Shown in pieces: positions 33,465 to 42,517 of a DNA stretch of 64,000 nt. The translations under genes and the position numbers were made by a program. Where the stretch lies: positions 186,001 through 250,000 of the forward strand of contig NZ_FNIB01000007.1 in the NCBI RefSeq assembly GCF_900103805.1. The letters are read 5' to 3'. The notes beneath the pieces were generated by a model. It saw nothing but the letters and a program-made list of their open reading frames with translations, was not told the origin of the DNA and did not search any database. The stretch comes from Cryobacterium flavum. Its GTDB lineage: Bacteria; Actinomycetota; Actinomycetes; Actinomycetales; Microbacteriaceae. The first letter of the stretch is position 1, and each line of letters starts with the position of its first letter.

Positions 33465-35078
33465 CTACATGAAGTCTTCGGCGGTCGCGTTCGCGATGTC
33501 GATCAGCACAAGCTTCGGGTTCTCCTTGGCAATGGCCTGCAGGCGCCACGGAGTGCTGAACAGGGCGAGCAGGGTGCCGTCGGAGCGGGTGAATACCTCC
33601 ACCTGGCGGGTTCCGGCGAGCACGAGCGCGCTCTCCTTGTCGGTCTTGCGGGCCACCTGGTAGGGCAGCGCTTCCATGCGGATGTCCGCGTGGAAGTCGT
33701 GCACCATGCGGTCTTCGACCACCTCGAACTGCATCGGTCCGACGGCGCCGAGCACGGGAGCCTGCTCGCCGCGCACCTCGGAACGCATCACCTGGATGAC
33801 ACCCTCGTGGTCGAGCTGGTCGATGCCGCGGCGAAACTGCTTGTGCTTGCTCGAGTCCACGGGGCGGATCGCCCGAAAATGTTCGGGGGAGAACAGCGGC
33901 AGCGGCGGAAACTCCACCCGCTCGTCTTCAAAGATCGAATCGCCCACCCGCAGCGCCGACGCGTTGACGAGCCCCACGATGTCGCCGGGCCAGGCCTGGT
34001 CGGTGACGGTGCGTTCCTTGCCAAACAGCTGCTGGGCATACTTGGTGGCGAAGGGCCGCCCGGTCGCCGCGTGCGTGACGATCATGCCGCGGCGAAATTC
34101 GCCCGAGCACACGCGCACGAAGGCCACGTGGTCGCGGTGCGCGGAGTTCATGCCGGACTGTACCTTGAACACGAAACCGGAGAACGGTGAGGTGACCTTT
34201 CGCGGGTTGCCGTCGATGTCGATGCGGGCTTCGGCCGGCGGCGCGAACTCCACCAGGGTGTCGAGCAGCTGCTGTACGCCAAAGTTGGCCACGGCCGCGC
34301 AGAACAGCACCGGGGTGGTCTGGCCGTCGAGAAACAGCTCGGAGTCGTGATTTTGCGACTCAGCGTCGAGCAGCTCGGATTCTTCGACAGCGGATGCCCA
34401 GGCCGGGCCTTCCTCGATCGCCGCGTCGGCGGCATCCAGCCGCACCGATTCGGCCACTGTCGCTCCGCCCGCCGTGCGGGTGAAGCGCAGAAAGTCGCCG
34501 GAGCGGCGATCGAGCACGCCGCGCAGGTCGCCGGCTTCGCCGACCGGCCAGTTCAGCGGGGTCGGCAGCAGGCCGGTGCGGGTCTGGATCTCGTCCATCA
34601 GGGCCAGGGGAGTGTCGCCGGGGCGGTCCCACTTGTTAATGACGGTGATGACCGGCAGGCCGCGCTGCTTGCATACGGCGAACAGCTTCATGGTCTGCGG
34701 CTCGAGACCCTTGGCCGCGTCGACGAGCATCACCGCGGCATCCACTGCGGAGAGCACCCGAAAGGTGTCCTCCGAGAAGTCGGCGTGCCCGGGGGTATCG
34801 ACGAGGTTGATCACGGCGTCGTGGTATTCGAACTGAATGGCGGCGCTGGTGACCGAGATGCCGCGGGCCTTTTCCATCTCCATCCAGTCCGAGACGGTGC
34901 CGCTACGGCCGGCCTTGCCGTGGGTGGCACCGGCGGAGGTGATGGCGCGGGCGTGCAGCAGAAGGGCCTCGGTCAGAGTGGACTTGCCCGCGTCGGGGTG
35001 GCTGATCACCGCGAAGGTGCGGCGACGGAGGGCCTCGCGGGGAACCTGGGGGTTGGGCACGGAGGCGTCGGTGGTCAT
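33465..35078 (-). CDS. prfC: Peptide chain release factor 3
   Basis: A 537-residue translational GTPase that recycles release factors 1 and 2 from the ribosome. G-motifs are SHPDAGKST (G1), DTPGHADF (G3) and NKWDRPG (G4), with the switch-I-like stretch KARGISVTSAAIQF. The C-terminal EF-G domain III-like region includes GPMQFEVVEDRM. The start at 35078 follows AGGAAAG on the coding strand; an upstream extension to 35246 is a non-genic frame. It is convergent with rnj. Confidence 0.96.
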   Translation of the reverse strand: MTTDASVPNPQVPREALRRRTFAVISHPDAGKSTLTEALLLHARAITSAGATHGKAGRSGTVSDWMEMEKARGISVTSAAIQFEYHDAVINLVDTPGHADFSEDTFRVLSAVDAAVMLVDAAKGLEPQTMKLFAVCKQRGLPVITVINKWDRPGDTPLALMDEIQTRTGLLPTPLNWPVGEAGDLRGVLDRRSGDFLRFTRTAGGATVAESVRLDAADAAIEEGPAWASAVEESELLDAESQNHDSELFLDGQTTPVLFCAAVANFGVQQLLDTLVEFAPPAEARIDIDGNPRKVTSPFSGFVFKVQSGMNSAHRDHVAFVRVCSGEFRRGMIVTHAATGRPFATKYAQQLFGKERTVTDQAWPGDIVGLVNASALRVGDSIFEDERVEFPPLPLFSPEHFRAIRPVDSSKHKQFRRGIDQLDHEGVIQVMRSEVRGEQAPVLGAVGPMQFEVVEDRMVHDFHADIRMEALPYQVARKTDKESALVLAGTRQVEVFTRSDGTLLALFSTPWRLQAIAKENPKLVLIDIANATAEDFM

Positions 35079-35406
35079 GGCTGCTTTCCTGCGGCTGATT
35101 CGGGCAGGATACCTCGCCAGCCGATCGATCACGTGATTCGACAGGCGGCGGCCCAGGGCGGATGTGCACCTGCACAGGCAGCCCAATTTTTGCGCAATCT
35201 TCAGTCTAACAAATCGGGGGCGCACCGACTGGCGGTCGGCAGCCACCGCCCCCTGTTCGGCCGCCCGCGACGTACATTTTGGTAACGGTTTAGCGTGCCG
35301 CCGGGAAATGTCGGTGGCCTCGCCTAAAGTCGGCCCAAGAGCACTTTACGACGAGAAAACCCGGCAGAACGCACAGGTCGGGCGAACACCCCGGGAGGAG
35401 AACGCA
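35079..35406. other. Divergent intergenic region between prfC and the aldo/keto reductase
   Basis: About 330 bases with no supported gene. The GGAGG ribosome binding site of the reductase lies at 35394-35398, and TAAAGT at 35325-35330 is a possible -10 box for it. No strong inverted repeat is visible. Confidence 0.35.
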
Positions 35407-36423
35407 ATGCCCCGACAGGTGGTCTCATCATCTCTGGATGCGATGTCGGTCGACCGCGTACAGGCCGAGACGGGGCCGTCCGAGACGACCGTGGGTTCGC
35501 GCCCGGTTCGCCGGCAGATTGTGGGAACCGATCTGTGCGTGCATCCACTCGCCCTGGGCTGCAACGCCTTCGGCTGGACCGCGACAAATGATGCCTCCCT
35601 GGCCATTCTCGACGCGCACCGCGATCTCGGCGGCAATTTTCTGGACACAGCCGACAGCTTCGCGGCCGGCCGCAGCGAAGTGATCATTGGGTCCTGGCTG
35701 CGTTCTCGGGGCGCGCGGGCCGAAACCGTGCTGGCCACGAAGATCGGCCGCAATCTCGACAACCCCGGACTGACCCAGCGCAGCATCGTCGCCGCTGTCG
35801 AGGCGAGCCTGGTGCGGCTCGGTACCGACTACGTCGACCTGCTTTATTTTCACTTCGACGACAAGACCGTCGCCCTCGAAGAGAGCCTGGTTGCCGTGGA
35901 CGCGCTGATGCGCGCCGGCAAGGTGCGCTACCTGGGTGCCTCGAACTTCTCGGCGGAACGGCTCATGGAAGCCCGGGTGCTCTCAGCCCTCGGCCTGCCC
36001 AAGTTTGTCGCCGCCGAAACCCCGTACAACCTCGTACATCGCGCCGAACTCGAAAAAGACGTCGCGGTCGTCGCCCGCGCCCAGCACCTGGCCCTGATGC
36101 CCGGCTTCGCCCTCGCCCACGGTTTTCTGGCCGGCGCGTACCGCAACAAAGCGGATGCCGCCGACACCGCCCGCGGTCAGCTCGCCAAGGTCTACCTCAA
36201 CCGTCGATCGCTGCGCGTTCTCGCCGTGGTCGACCGCATCGCCGCAGCGCAGGGCACGGCCCCGGCGTCGATCGCCCTGGCCTGGCTGCTCGCCCGGCCC
36301 GACGTGGTGGCGCCGGTGGCCGGCGCGGGCCGGGCCGACCAGGTGCAGTCTTTGGTCGCGGCGGCGGGCATCCGTCTCGGCCGTAACGACCTGCTCGACC
36401 TCGACCGGGTATCGGCCTACTGA
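35407..36423 (+). CDS. Aldo/keto reductase-family protein with an altered catalytic tetrad
   Basis: A 338-residue AKR-fold protein (TIM barrel, NADPH-dependent). The tetrad Asp lies in DTADSF, Lys in ATKIG and His in LYFHFDD, but the position of the catalytic Tyr (DTADxY) is Phe. The C-terminal cofactor region reads PVAGAGRADQVQSLVAAAGI. The N-terminal 35 residues are a Ser/Thr/Val-rich extension before the barrel. The start at 35407 follows GGAGG. It stops 10 bases before the stop of the convergent TetR gene. Reductase activity is uncertain because of the missing Tyr. Confidence 0.8.
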   Translation: MPRQVVSSSLDAMSVDRVQAETGPSETTVGSRPVRRQIVGTDLCVHPLALGCNAFGWTATNDASLAILDAHRDLGGNFLDTADSFAAGRSEVIIGSWLRSRGARAETVLATKIGRNLDNPGLTQRSIVAAVEASLVRLGTDYVDLLYFHFDDKTVALEESLVAVDALMRAGKVRYLGASNFSAERLMEARVLSALGLPKFVAAETPYNLVHRAELEKDVAVVARAQHLALMPGFALAHGFLAGAYRNKADAADTARGQLAKVYLNRRSLRVLAVVDRIAAAQGTAPASIALAWLLARPDVVAPVAGAGRADQVQSLVAAAGIRLGRNDLLDLDRVSAY

Positions 36424-36433
36424 CCTCGCAGCG

Positions 36434-37024
36434 TTAGGCGCCCGACTCGTCGAGTACTCGCTGGATGGCGCGCAGCAGGGCGGTGTGGGCACCGATCGGG
36501 TCGCCGAGGTTGGCACCGGCGAAGGCGCCGTCGCGGGCGAGAAAGAAGTCGTCGGCGGCGTCCCCGGGCCGGGCGTGGCCCATGCCGCGGAACATGTCCT
36601 CGATCGACCGGCCGTACCAGTCCCGGTGTGCAGACACGGCCTGGCGCACCGGGTGGGCCGGGTCGGTGAACTGGGCGGCCGCGTTGATGAACGGGCAGCC
36701 GTGGAAGCCTTCGCGGATGACCTGCGCCGAGATCTCGTTGACGACTCCGCGCAATCGCTGTTCCGGGGTGTCGTATCGCGTGTCAAGGCTGGCGAGAAAA
36801 TCGCGAGCCAGGCGGTCGCGGCCCTGCAGGTACACGACAATGAGGGCATCCTTCGAGCGGTAGTACTTGTAGAAAGTTGCTTTGGTGACCTTCGACTCGC
36901 TGATGATGCGGTCCACACCCACGGTGTGAACACCCTCGGTATAGAAGAGTCGGTCGGCGGTGGCGAGGATGCGCACCTTGGCGTGCGTCGCCGGCCGAAC
37001 GGCTTCAGCTGTCAGCGTGGTCAT
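36434..37024 (-). CDS. TetR-family regulator
   Basis: A 196-residue TetR protein. The DNA-binding domain reads RLFYTEGVHTVGVDRI followed by SKVTKATFYKYYRSKDAL; the C-terminal domain contains HGCPFINAAAQF, a signature of the AcrR/YsiA-like group. The ATG at 37024 has AAAGGAG upstream; the longer frame is not supported. A perfect palindrome about 95 bases upstream is the probable operator. It is convergent with the aldo/keto reductase and divergent from the M16 peptidase; its regulated gene is not evident. Confidence 0.85.
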   Translation of the reverse strand: MTTLTAEAVRPATHAKVRILATADRLFYTEGVHTVGVDRIISESKVTKATFYKYYRSKDALIVVYLQGRDRLARDFLASLDTRYDTPEQRLRGVVNEISAQVIREGFHGCPFINAAAQFTDPAHPVRQAVSAHRDWYGRSIEDMFRGMGHARPGDAADDFFLARDGAFAGANLGDPIGAHTALLRAIQRVLDESGA

Positions 37025-37118
37025 GCGGCACTCCTTTATGAGGGGGCAGAAAACAGCCCCAGATGAGCGCAAATCCGGGAGTTTTCCCCGGTCGGCTCCC
37101 AGACTGTAACACACCCTA

Positions 37119-37134
37119 GACAGACCAGTCTGTC
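37119..37134. promoter_or_regulatory. Palindromic operator upstream of the TetR gene
   Basis: GACAGAC CA GTCTGTC is a perfect inverted repeat typical of TetR-family operators, placed between the TetR start and the M16 peptidase gene. It probably mediates autorepression and may also affect the divergent promoter. Confidence 0.6.
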
Positions 37135-37237
37135 GCAATCGACCCAACGGAGCATTCCGGCCAAACTGGGGGTAGGCCAGCGAGTTCCCACGGTAGAGGC
37201 GGCCGCCCCGATCGGGTCTTGTAAGGTGGTGGATGAT

Positions 37238-38581
37238 ATGAACGGTGCAGTCGACTTTCCCCTAGACCAGGCCGAACTCTCGTTTCGGGCCGCCGGCGAT
37301 GCCCTCGTGCGGCGCACCGTTTTGCCGAGCGGTGTTCGCATTCTCAGCGAGCAAGTGCCGGGCGCCCGCAGCCTCACGATCGGTTACTGGGTGGCCGTCG
37401 GTGCCCGCGACGAACAACCGGGGCATTTCGGCTCCACCCACTTTCTTGAGCACCTGCTGTTCAAGGGCACACCGACGCGGTCAGCACTGGACATCGCCAT
37501 CTCGTTCGACGCGGTCGGCGGCGAACACAACGCCATGACCGCCAAGGAATACACCTGCTACTACGCCAAGGTGCAGGACCGGGACCTCGGCATGGCCATC
37601 GATGTACTCACCGACATGTTGACGTCCTCCAAACTGGATGAAGGTGAATTCGAAACCGAGCGTGGCGTCATTCTCGAGGAACTCGCCATGGCCGACGATG
37701 ATCCGGCCGATGTCGCCAACGAGAGATTTTTCGAAGCCGTGCTGGGAAAACATCCGTTGGGCCGCCCCATCGGCGGCAGCGCCGACGATATTCGCGCGGC
37801 CTCCCGCACGGCCGTGTGGGAGCACTACCAGGCCAACTATCGCCCGCAGGACCTCGTCGTGACGGTGGCCGGTGCCGTCGACCACGACCAGCTGGTCGAC
37901 GCCGTCACCCGCGCGCTCGAACGGGCCGGCTGGGACCTCAGCATCGCGCAAACTCCGGTGAGCCGCCGTGGCGGTGCGCCGGCCGAAATCCACCAAGGAC
38001 AGGCCCTGACGATCGTCAAACGTCCGCTCGAGCAGGCCAACCTGCTGCTCGGCATGCCCGGCCTGCTGGCAACCGACGACCGTCGCGTCACGATGAGCGT
38101 GCTCACCTCGATCTTCGGTGGGGGAATGTCGAGCCGACTGTTCCAAGAAGTACGTGAGAAGCGCGGCCTGGCCTATTCGGTCTATTCCTTCGCGCCCGGC
38201 TACTCCGACGCCGGCCTGTTCGGCATGTATGCCGGGTGCACGCCCGCCAAGGCCGGGCAGGTCGCTGAGCTCATGCTGAGTGAACTGCACCACCTCGCCG
38301 CTGACGGTGTCACGGCTGACGAGATGAAACGTGCGTCCGGCCAGCTGAGCGGGGCATCCGCTTTGGCCCTGGAAGACTCGGACACCCGCATGTCTCGGCT
38401 GGGGCGGTCCGAGATCACCCTCGGCGAGTTCGCCGATCTCGACGAAGCACTGCGCCGCCTTGCGCTCGTCACAGCGGCCGATGTGCAGGAGCTCGCCGCC
38501 GAGCTCGCGAGCGGTCCGGTCTCGATCGCCGCGGTCGGGGCCCTCGAGGATGATGCCTTCGCCGCGATCCTTCCAGGCTGA
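37238..38581 (+). CDS. pepR: M16-family zinc metallopeptidase (PepR/MPP-like)
   Basis: A 447-residue pitrilysin-family peptidase. The inverted zinc motif HFLEH is at residues 68-72, and the third zinc ligand lies about 75 residues on in ERGVILEELAM. The C-terminal half-barrel contains GGGMSSRLFQEVREKRGLAYSV. In actinobacteria this gene usually follows pnp directly; here about 29 kb of other genes intervene. The ATG at 37238 was preferred over GTGs at 37226 and 37229 because an AAGGTGG site is then well placed. Confidence 0.92.
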   Translation: MNGAVDFPLDQAELSFRAAGDALVRRTVLPSGVRILSEQVPGARSLTIGYWVAVGARDEQPGHFGSTHFLEHLLFKGTPTRSALDIAISFDAVGGEHNAMTAKEYTCYYAKVQDRDLGMAIDVLTDMLTSSKLDEGEFETERGVILEELAMADDDPADVANERFFEAVLGKHPLGRPIGGSADDIRAASRTAVWEHYQANYRPQDLVVTVAGAVDHDQLVDAVTRALERAGWDLSIAQTPVSRRGGAPAEIHQGQALTIVKRPLEQANLLLGMPGLLATDDRRVTMSVLTSIFGGGMSSRLFQEVREKRGLAYSVYSFAPGYSDAGLFGMYAGCTPAKAGQVAELMLSELHHLAADGVTADEMKRASGQLSGASALALEDSDTRMSRLGRSEITLGEFADLDEALRRLALVTAADVQELAAELASGPVSIAAVGALEDDAFAAILPG

Positions 38582-38645
38582 CCTTCACCCCACAGCTTGT
38601 GCTCCATCCGCCCCGGCGGACTTCTGAACTTTGAAATGGACGATG

Positions 38646-39248
38646 ATGCCCCAGTACATCTACCTGGTACGCCATGGCGAGCAGCAGGATGCCGAACACG
38701 GCCTGCACGACGGTCCGCTGTCACCGCGCGGCAAACGCCAGGCGCTGCTGATCGCCGACCGCCTGAGCGGGGTTCCGTTCACCGGTGCCTGGCACTCACC
38801 GCTGCAGCGGGCTGCTGAGACCGCCGAGATCATGGCGGAACGACTGCCCGCCCTGCACAGCGAATCGTCGGCGCTGCTGTTCGACTGCATCCCCTCTGGC
38901 CGGGCAGCCGAAACGCCGTCGGCCTACGACCCGTTCTTCGGCTCCGTCACCGACGATGAGATCGCCGCCGGACGAGCGCAGATGGAAGACGCCGTCGCCG
39001 AATTTCTGCAACCGCGCCGCAGCCAGCGGCACGACCTGCTGATCACCCACAATTTCGTGATCGCCTGGTTTGTGCGTGAGGTTCTCGGCGCTCCCGATTG
39101 GCGCTGGGTCGGCATCAATCAGGCCAATTGCGGCTTGACCGTGCTGCAGCAAAAGCCGGGCCGTCCCTGGACCCTGGTCACCCACAACGACCTTGGCCAC
39201 CTGCCGGTCGAGCTGCGTACCGGGCTGCCGGAACCCCTGATGTTCTAA
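38646..39248 (+). CDS. Histidine phosphatase-superfamily protein
   Basis: A 200-residue member of the phosphoglycerate mutase-like histidine phosphatases. The catalytic LVRHGE motif is at the N-terminus, the second conserved segment is HSPLQRAAETAEIM, and the C-terminal catalytic His is in LITHNFVIAWF. The substrate is unknown. Two adjacent ATGs precede PQYIYLVRHGE; I used the second. It follows the M16 peptidase by about 65 bases and overlaps the convergent GNAT gene by four bases. Confidence 0.85.
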   Translation: MPQYIYLVRHGEQQDAEHGLHDGPLSPRGKRQALLIADRLSGVPFTGAWHSPLQRAAETAEIMAERLPALHSESSALLFDCIPSGRAAETPSAYDPFFGSVTDDEIAAGRAQMEDAVAEFLQPRRSQRHDLLITHNFVIAWFVREVLGAPDWRWVGINQANCGLTVLQQKPGRPWTLVTHNDLGHLPVELRTGLPEPLMF

Positions 39249-39760
39249 AGTCGCTTGCAATACCAGTGCGTGGCATTGGGATTGTCGTTGTACGACGGAA
39301 TGCTTTCGTAGCCCGTGCTCTGATACAGCGCCCCGGCGGTGGCGAGACTCACGTTGGTGTCGAGCACCACTTCGGCGCCTCCGAGTTCTGCCGCCCGCCG
39401 CTCGAGCTCGGCCAGCAGCAGGCGCCCCCATCCGCGCCCGCGGGTTGTGGGTTGAATCCACAAATGTTTGACCTCGAAGCGAACGGGTTCGTTCTCTCCT
39501 TCGGCGCTACCCAACCGACGGATGCCCCCGCACCCGACATACGCGCCGCTCGCGTCGTTGCCCGCCGGGCCATCGCTCGTGGGTTCGTCGAGCACCGCGA
39601 GAAAGATGCCCTGCGGCGGCACGAACTGCTCCGCGAGCGGATAGGTCGGGTGGTAGGTGCCCTGGGGTTGCCGAAACGACAGTTCGGGGCTGCTGAAATA
39701 TTCTGTGAGCAGGGTGAGGGCCGCGGCATCCGCGACGGACACGGCGTGAAACTGAGGCAT
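39245..39760 (-). CDS. GNAT-family N-acetyltransferase
   Basis: A 171-residue acetyltransferase of the GNAT fold. The acetyl-CoA-binding motif is TTRGRGWGRLLLAELERRA around residues 106-124, followed by EVVLDTNVSLATAGALYQSTGY. The substrate, small molecule or protein, cannot be inferred. It is divergent from dapB, with a 56-base gap that must carry both promoters. Confidence 0.85.
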   Translation of the reverse strand: MPQFHAVSVADAAALTLLTEYFSSPELSFRQPQGTYHPTYPLAEQFVPPQGIFLAVLDEPTSDGPAGNDASGAYVGCGGIRRLGSAEGENEPVRFEVKHLWIQPTTRGRGWGRLLLAELERRAAELGGAEVVLDTNVSLATAGALYQSTGYESIPSYNDNPNATHWYCKRL

Positions 39761-39804
39761 CTGCCAAGGCTATTGCGCGGGCAAGTGCGGGCGCGATCAA
39801 TTGG

Positions 39805-39810
39805 TAGATT
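39805..39810 (+). promoter_or_regulatory. -10 box of dapB, predicted leaderless
   Basis: TAGATT ends six bases before the dapB ATG. No ribosome binding site is present in between, so transcription should start at or next to the start codon. Confidence 0.55.
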
Positions 39811-39816
39811 GGTCTC

Positions 39817-40584
39817 ATGACAACGACGGTGGCCATCATTGGCGCAACGGGCAAGATGGGCAGCCTGGTCTCCGACCTGATCGACCGAACAGAGGGTTTT
39901 GAGGTCGTCGCCCGACTGGACTCGAAGAGCGAGCTCAGTGAGATGCTCGGGGCAGAGATTGCCATCGACCTCACCCGACCGGACGTGAGCCGGAGCGTCG
40001 TCGACTTTGCGACCGAGCACGGTTTGCGCGTACTCGTCGGCACCTCCGGCTGGAGCCAGGACGGCATCGATTCGCTCGACCGCCGCCTCGCCGGTCGTGA
40101 CGATACCGGTGTCATCATCATTCCGAACTTCTCGATCGGCTCGGTGCTCGCCACGGCGTTCGCGGCCCTCGCCGCCCGGTTTTACGATTCCATCGAGATC
40201 GTTGAAGCCCATCAGCCATCCAAGGTCGATTCACCGTCTGGGACCGCGGTGCGCACCGCCGAACTGATCGGCCGGGCGCGCGCCGAACTCGGTCCGGTCT
40301 CCGCGCCGCACACCGACCAACGTCCCCGCGGGCAGCAGGTGTCGAGCGTGCCCGTACACAGCCTGCGCCTGTCCGGACTGTTGGCCCGTCAGGACGTGTT
40401 TCTCGGCGGTACCGGCGAAACCCTCACGATCAGCCACAACACACTCTCGCCGAACGCCTACGAGAGCGGCATTCTGCTGGCCCTCAATGCGACCCGAACG
40501 GCTACCGGGGTGACAGTCGGCCTCGATCAGGTGGTCGATCTGGGATTTGGCATTGCCGGCACCACCGAAAAGGCTTTCCAGTGA
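39817..40584 (+). CDS. dapB: 4-hydroxy-tetrahydrodipicolinate reductase
   Basis: A 255-residue DapB that reduces the DapA product in lysine/diaminopimelate synthesis with NAD(P)H. The nucleotide motif GATGKMG lies at 8-14, the catalytic region is EAHQPSKVDSPSGTA, and the C-terminal GETLTISHNTLSP is conserved. dapA and dapF are also in this window but in separate transcription units. It overlaps the next gene by four bases. Confidence 0.96.
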   Translation: MTTTVAIIGATGKMGSLVSDLIDRTEGFEVVARLDSKSELSEMLGAEIAIDLTRPDVSRSVVDFATEHGLRVLVGTSGWSQDGIDSLDRRLAGRDDTGVIIIPNFSIGSVLATAFAALAARFYDSIEIVEAHQPSKVDSPSGTAVRTAELIGRARAELGPVSAPHTDQRPRGQQVSSVPVHSLRLSGLLARQDVFLGGTGETLTISHNTLSPNAYESGILLALNATRTATGVTVGLDQVVDLGFGIAGTTEKAFQ

Positions 40585-41024
40585 AGGGCAAGATCGCCGT
40601 CGTCGTCATGGCGGTGCTGCTGGTTTTCTACCTTGTGCTGGCCGGAGTGCGGGCCGTCGCGTTCATTCAGAGCGGCGAGCCGGTCGGCATCGCCATCGGG
40701 CTCGCACTGCTCATTTTGCCGCTGATCGGCTTCTGGGCGCTGGCGCGTGAAGTTGCGTTCGGCATCCGCTCTGAACGCCTGGTGCGTCAGCTCGACGACC
40801 TGGGGGAGCTTCCCGGCACCGATCTGCCGATGCGTCCGAGTGGTCGCCCCTACCGGGATGCCGCCGACGAGCAGTTTCCGGCGGCACAGGCTGCGGTCGA
40901 AGCTGAGCCGGAGAACTGGCACGCCTGGCTGCGCCTCGGCCTCGCCTACGACGCGTCCGGTGACCGCAAGCGCGCTCGCGGTGCGATCCGCACCGCGATT
41001 GCACTCGAGCGCACGCCGAAGTAA
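40581..41024 (+). CDS. Membrane protein with C-terminal TPR-like segment
   Basis: A 147-residue protein with two N-terminal membrane helices (residues 4-25 and 38-56) followed by a soluble part whose C-terminus, WHAWLRLGLAYDASGDRKRARGAIRTAIAL, reads as one tetratricopeptide unit. It overlaps dapB by four bases. Similar small tetratricopeptide membrane proteins follow dapB in related actinobacteria. No enzymatic motif is present; it may be an assembly or scaffold factor. Confidence 0.75.
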   Translation: MKGKIAVVVMAVLLVFYLVLAGVRAVAFIQSGEPVGIAIGLALLILPLIGFWALAREVAFGIRSERLVRQLDDLGELPGTDLPMRPSGRPYRDAADEQFPAAQAAVEAEPENWHAWLRLGLAYDASGDRKRARGAIRTAIALERTPK

Positions 41025-41032
41025 CGAGTAGG

Positions 41033-41923
41033 CTACGGCTGGCGCAGCATCCAGGCGATCGCGGTCGCCGGATTGCGATGAAAGAACTCGAACCCGTCGT
41101 CCAGGAGCTTCTGGGCGCTGACCTGCTGGTCGGCGAGCAGCAGCTGGCGGGCGGCATCCTGCAGCAGCAGCGTCAGGATCTGCTTGGGCACCGGCACGAC
41201 GAACGGTCGATGCAGCGCCGTGGCCAGCGCCTTGATGATGTCGTTCGAGGTCGCCGGGGTAGGCCCGACCAGGTTTACCGGGCCGGACAAGGTCGAGGTC
41301 AGCAGATGCACGATGGCCGCGGCCTCGTCGTGCAGGCTGATCCAGGCCCAGTGCTGCTGTCCGCCACCGAGTGGTCCGGCCAGGCCGAGCTTGGCCAGGG
41401 GAAGCACCGGTTTCAGCGCGCCGCCCTTGGCCAGAACGAGGCCGGTGCGCAGCGTCACAACGCGGGTCGGCTTCGGCGCCAGCTGGGCCGCAGCCTCCCA
41501 CTGAGTAACGACGTCGGCTAGAAAATCGGTTCCCACAGCGGATGTTTCGCTCAGGATCTCCCCGGGCCGATCGCCGTAGACCCCAACGGCAGAACCGTTC
41601 AGGAGAACCGTCGGGGGAGTGGTGGCCTGGGCGAGGGCATCGGTGATCGTGCGGGTGGCCGACAGCCGTGAACTCAGGATCTCTTTGCGATACCCCGCCG
41701 TCCACGGCAGCCGCGCCAGTGATGCACCCGAGAGGTTGACGACCGCGTCAATGGTGTCGAGCACGTTCACGTCGAGGGCATGGGCTGCGGGGTCCCACCG
41801 AACCTCGTTCTTGCCGAGGGCTTCCCGCCGCACCAGCCGCACCGGGGTGTGCCCGGCGGCGGCCAGCTGGCGACTAAGCTCCCGACCGATGAGGCCGGAG
41901 GCTCCGGCGATCAGAACGCGCAC
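41033..41923 (-). CDS. TIGR01777-type NAD-dependent epimerase (YfcH/SulA-like)
   Basis: A 296-residue short-chain dehydrogenase-like protein. The Rossmann motif GASGLIGRELSRQL starts at residue 7, and NLSGASLARLPWTAGYRKEILSSRL and LRTGLVLAKGGALK are typical of the YfcH group. The C-terminal DUF1731-like part reads FVVPVPKQILTLLLQDAARQLLL. A function has not been established for this family. It lies eight bases downstream of the OsmC-like gene on the same strand, so the two are probably co-transcribed. Confidence 0.88.
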   Translation of the reverse strand: MRVLIAGASGLIGRELSRQLAAAGHTPVRLVRREALGKNEVRWDPAAHALDVNVLDTIDAVVNLSGASLARLPWTAGYRKEILSSRLSATRTITDALAQATTPPTVLLNGSAVGVYGDRPGEILSETSAVGTDFLADVVTQWEAAAQLAPKPTRVVTLRTGLVLAKGGALKPVLPLAKLGLAGPLGGGQQHWAWISLHDEAAAIVHLLTSTLSGPVNLVGPTPATSNDIIKALATALHRPFVVPVPKQILTLLLQDAARQLLLADQQVSAQKLLDDGFEFFHRNPATAIAWMLRQP

Positions 41924-41931
41924 GCCCTGAC

Positions 41932-42363
41932 CTAGGCCAGTTCGGCTTCAATGGTGATGGGAATGCCCGCGAGTGCCTTCGAGATCGGGCAGTTGTCCTT
42001 GGCATCCTGGGCGAACACCTCGAACTCGGCCTCGGTAAGGCCCGGAATCTTGGCGCTGACCAGAAGGTGGCTTCCAATGACCCCGGTGCCGGCCGCAAAG
42101 GTGACGGCCGCGGTGGTCTGGATGCTCTCCGGAGTGTGGCCGGCCGAACCGAGTGCGTTGGCGAGGGCCATGGAGAAGCAGGCCGCGTGGGCTGCACCGA
42201 GCAGTTCCTCCGGGTTGGTCGTGTTCGACACTCCCTCGGCGCGGGCTTTCCAGTTCACCGAGAATTCGGCGGCGTGCGAGGAATCCAGGGTGACGGTGCC
42301 GGAGCCGGTCGGAAGATCGCCGGTCCAGACGGTGGTTGCTTCACTGGTGAGCGTCGTGGGCAT
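41932..42363 (-). CDS. OsmC/Ohr-family peroxiredoxin
   Basis: A 143-residue OsmC-type thiol peroxidase that detoxifies organic hydroperoxides. The first active-site region is NPEELLGAAHAACFSMALAN with the peroxidatic Cys; the second catalytic Cys is in NCPISKAL near the C-terminus, both expected residues being present. It is upstream of the TIGR01777 gene by eight bases. Its start is well separated from the next upstream gene by a terminator hairpin. Confidence 0.9.
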   Translation of the reverse strand: MPTTLTSEATTVWTGDLPTGSGTVTLDSSHAAEFSVNWKARAEGVSNTTNPEELLGAAHAACFSMALANALGSAGHTPESIQTTAAVTFAAGTGVIGSHLLVSAKIPGLTEAEFEVFAQDAKDNCPISKALAGIPITIEAELA

Positions 42364-42453
42364 GGTGTTACCTCCAGGTGATTGAATTCCACCCTAACCG
42401 TCTCACCTGCCCCGCGAAGGAGTCCCGTCTGGGAATTACCTGAGAGCCAGCCG

Positions 42454-42493
42454 ACACGCCACGGGAGCAGGCAGGGTACCCTGCCGGGCGTGT
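42454..42493. terminator. Nested hairpin between the DUF4395 and OsmC genes
   Basis: The perfect palindrome GGCAGGGTACCCTGCC (42470-42485) is enclosed by ACACGCC and GGCGTGT arms. It lies just after the DUF4395 stop on the minus strand and probably terminates that operon. Confidence 0.75.
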
Positions 42494-42517
42494 TCCGGCA
42501 GCATTGGGCTGGGTGGC

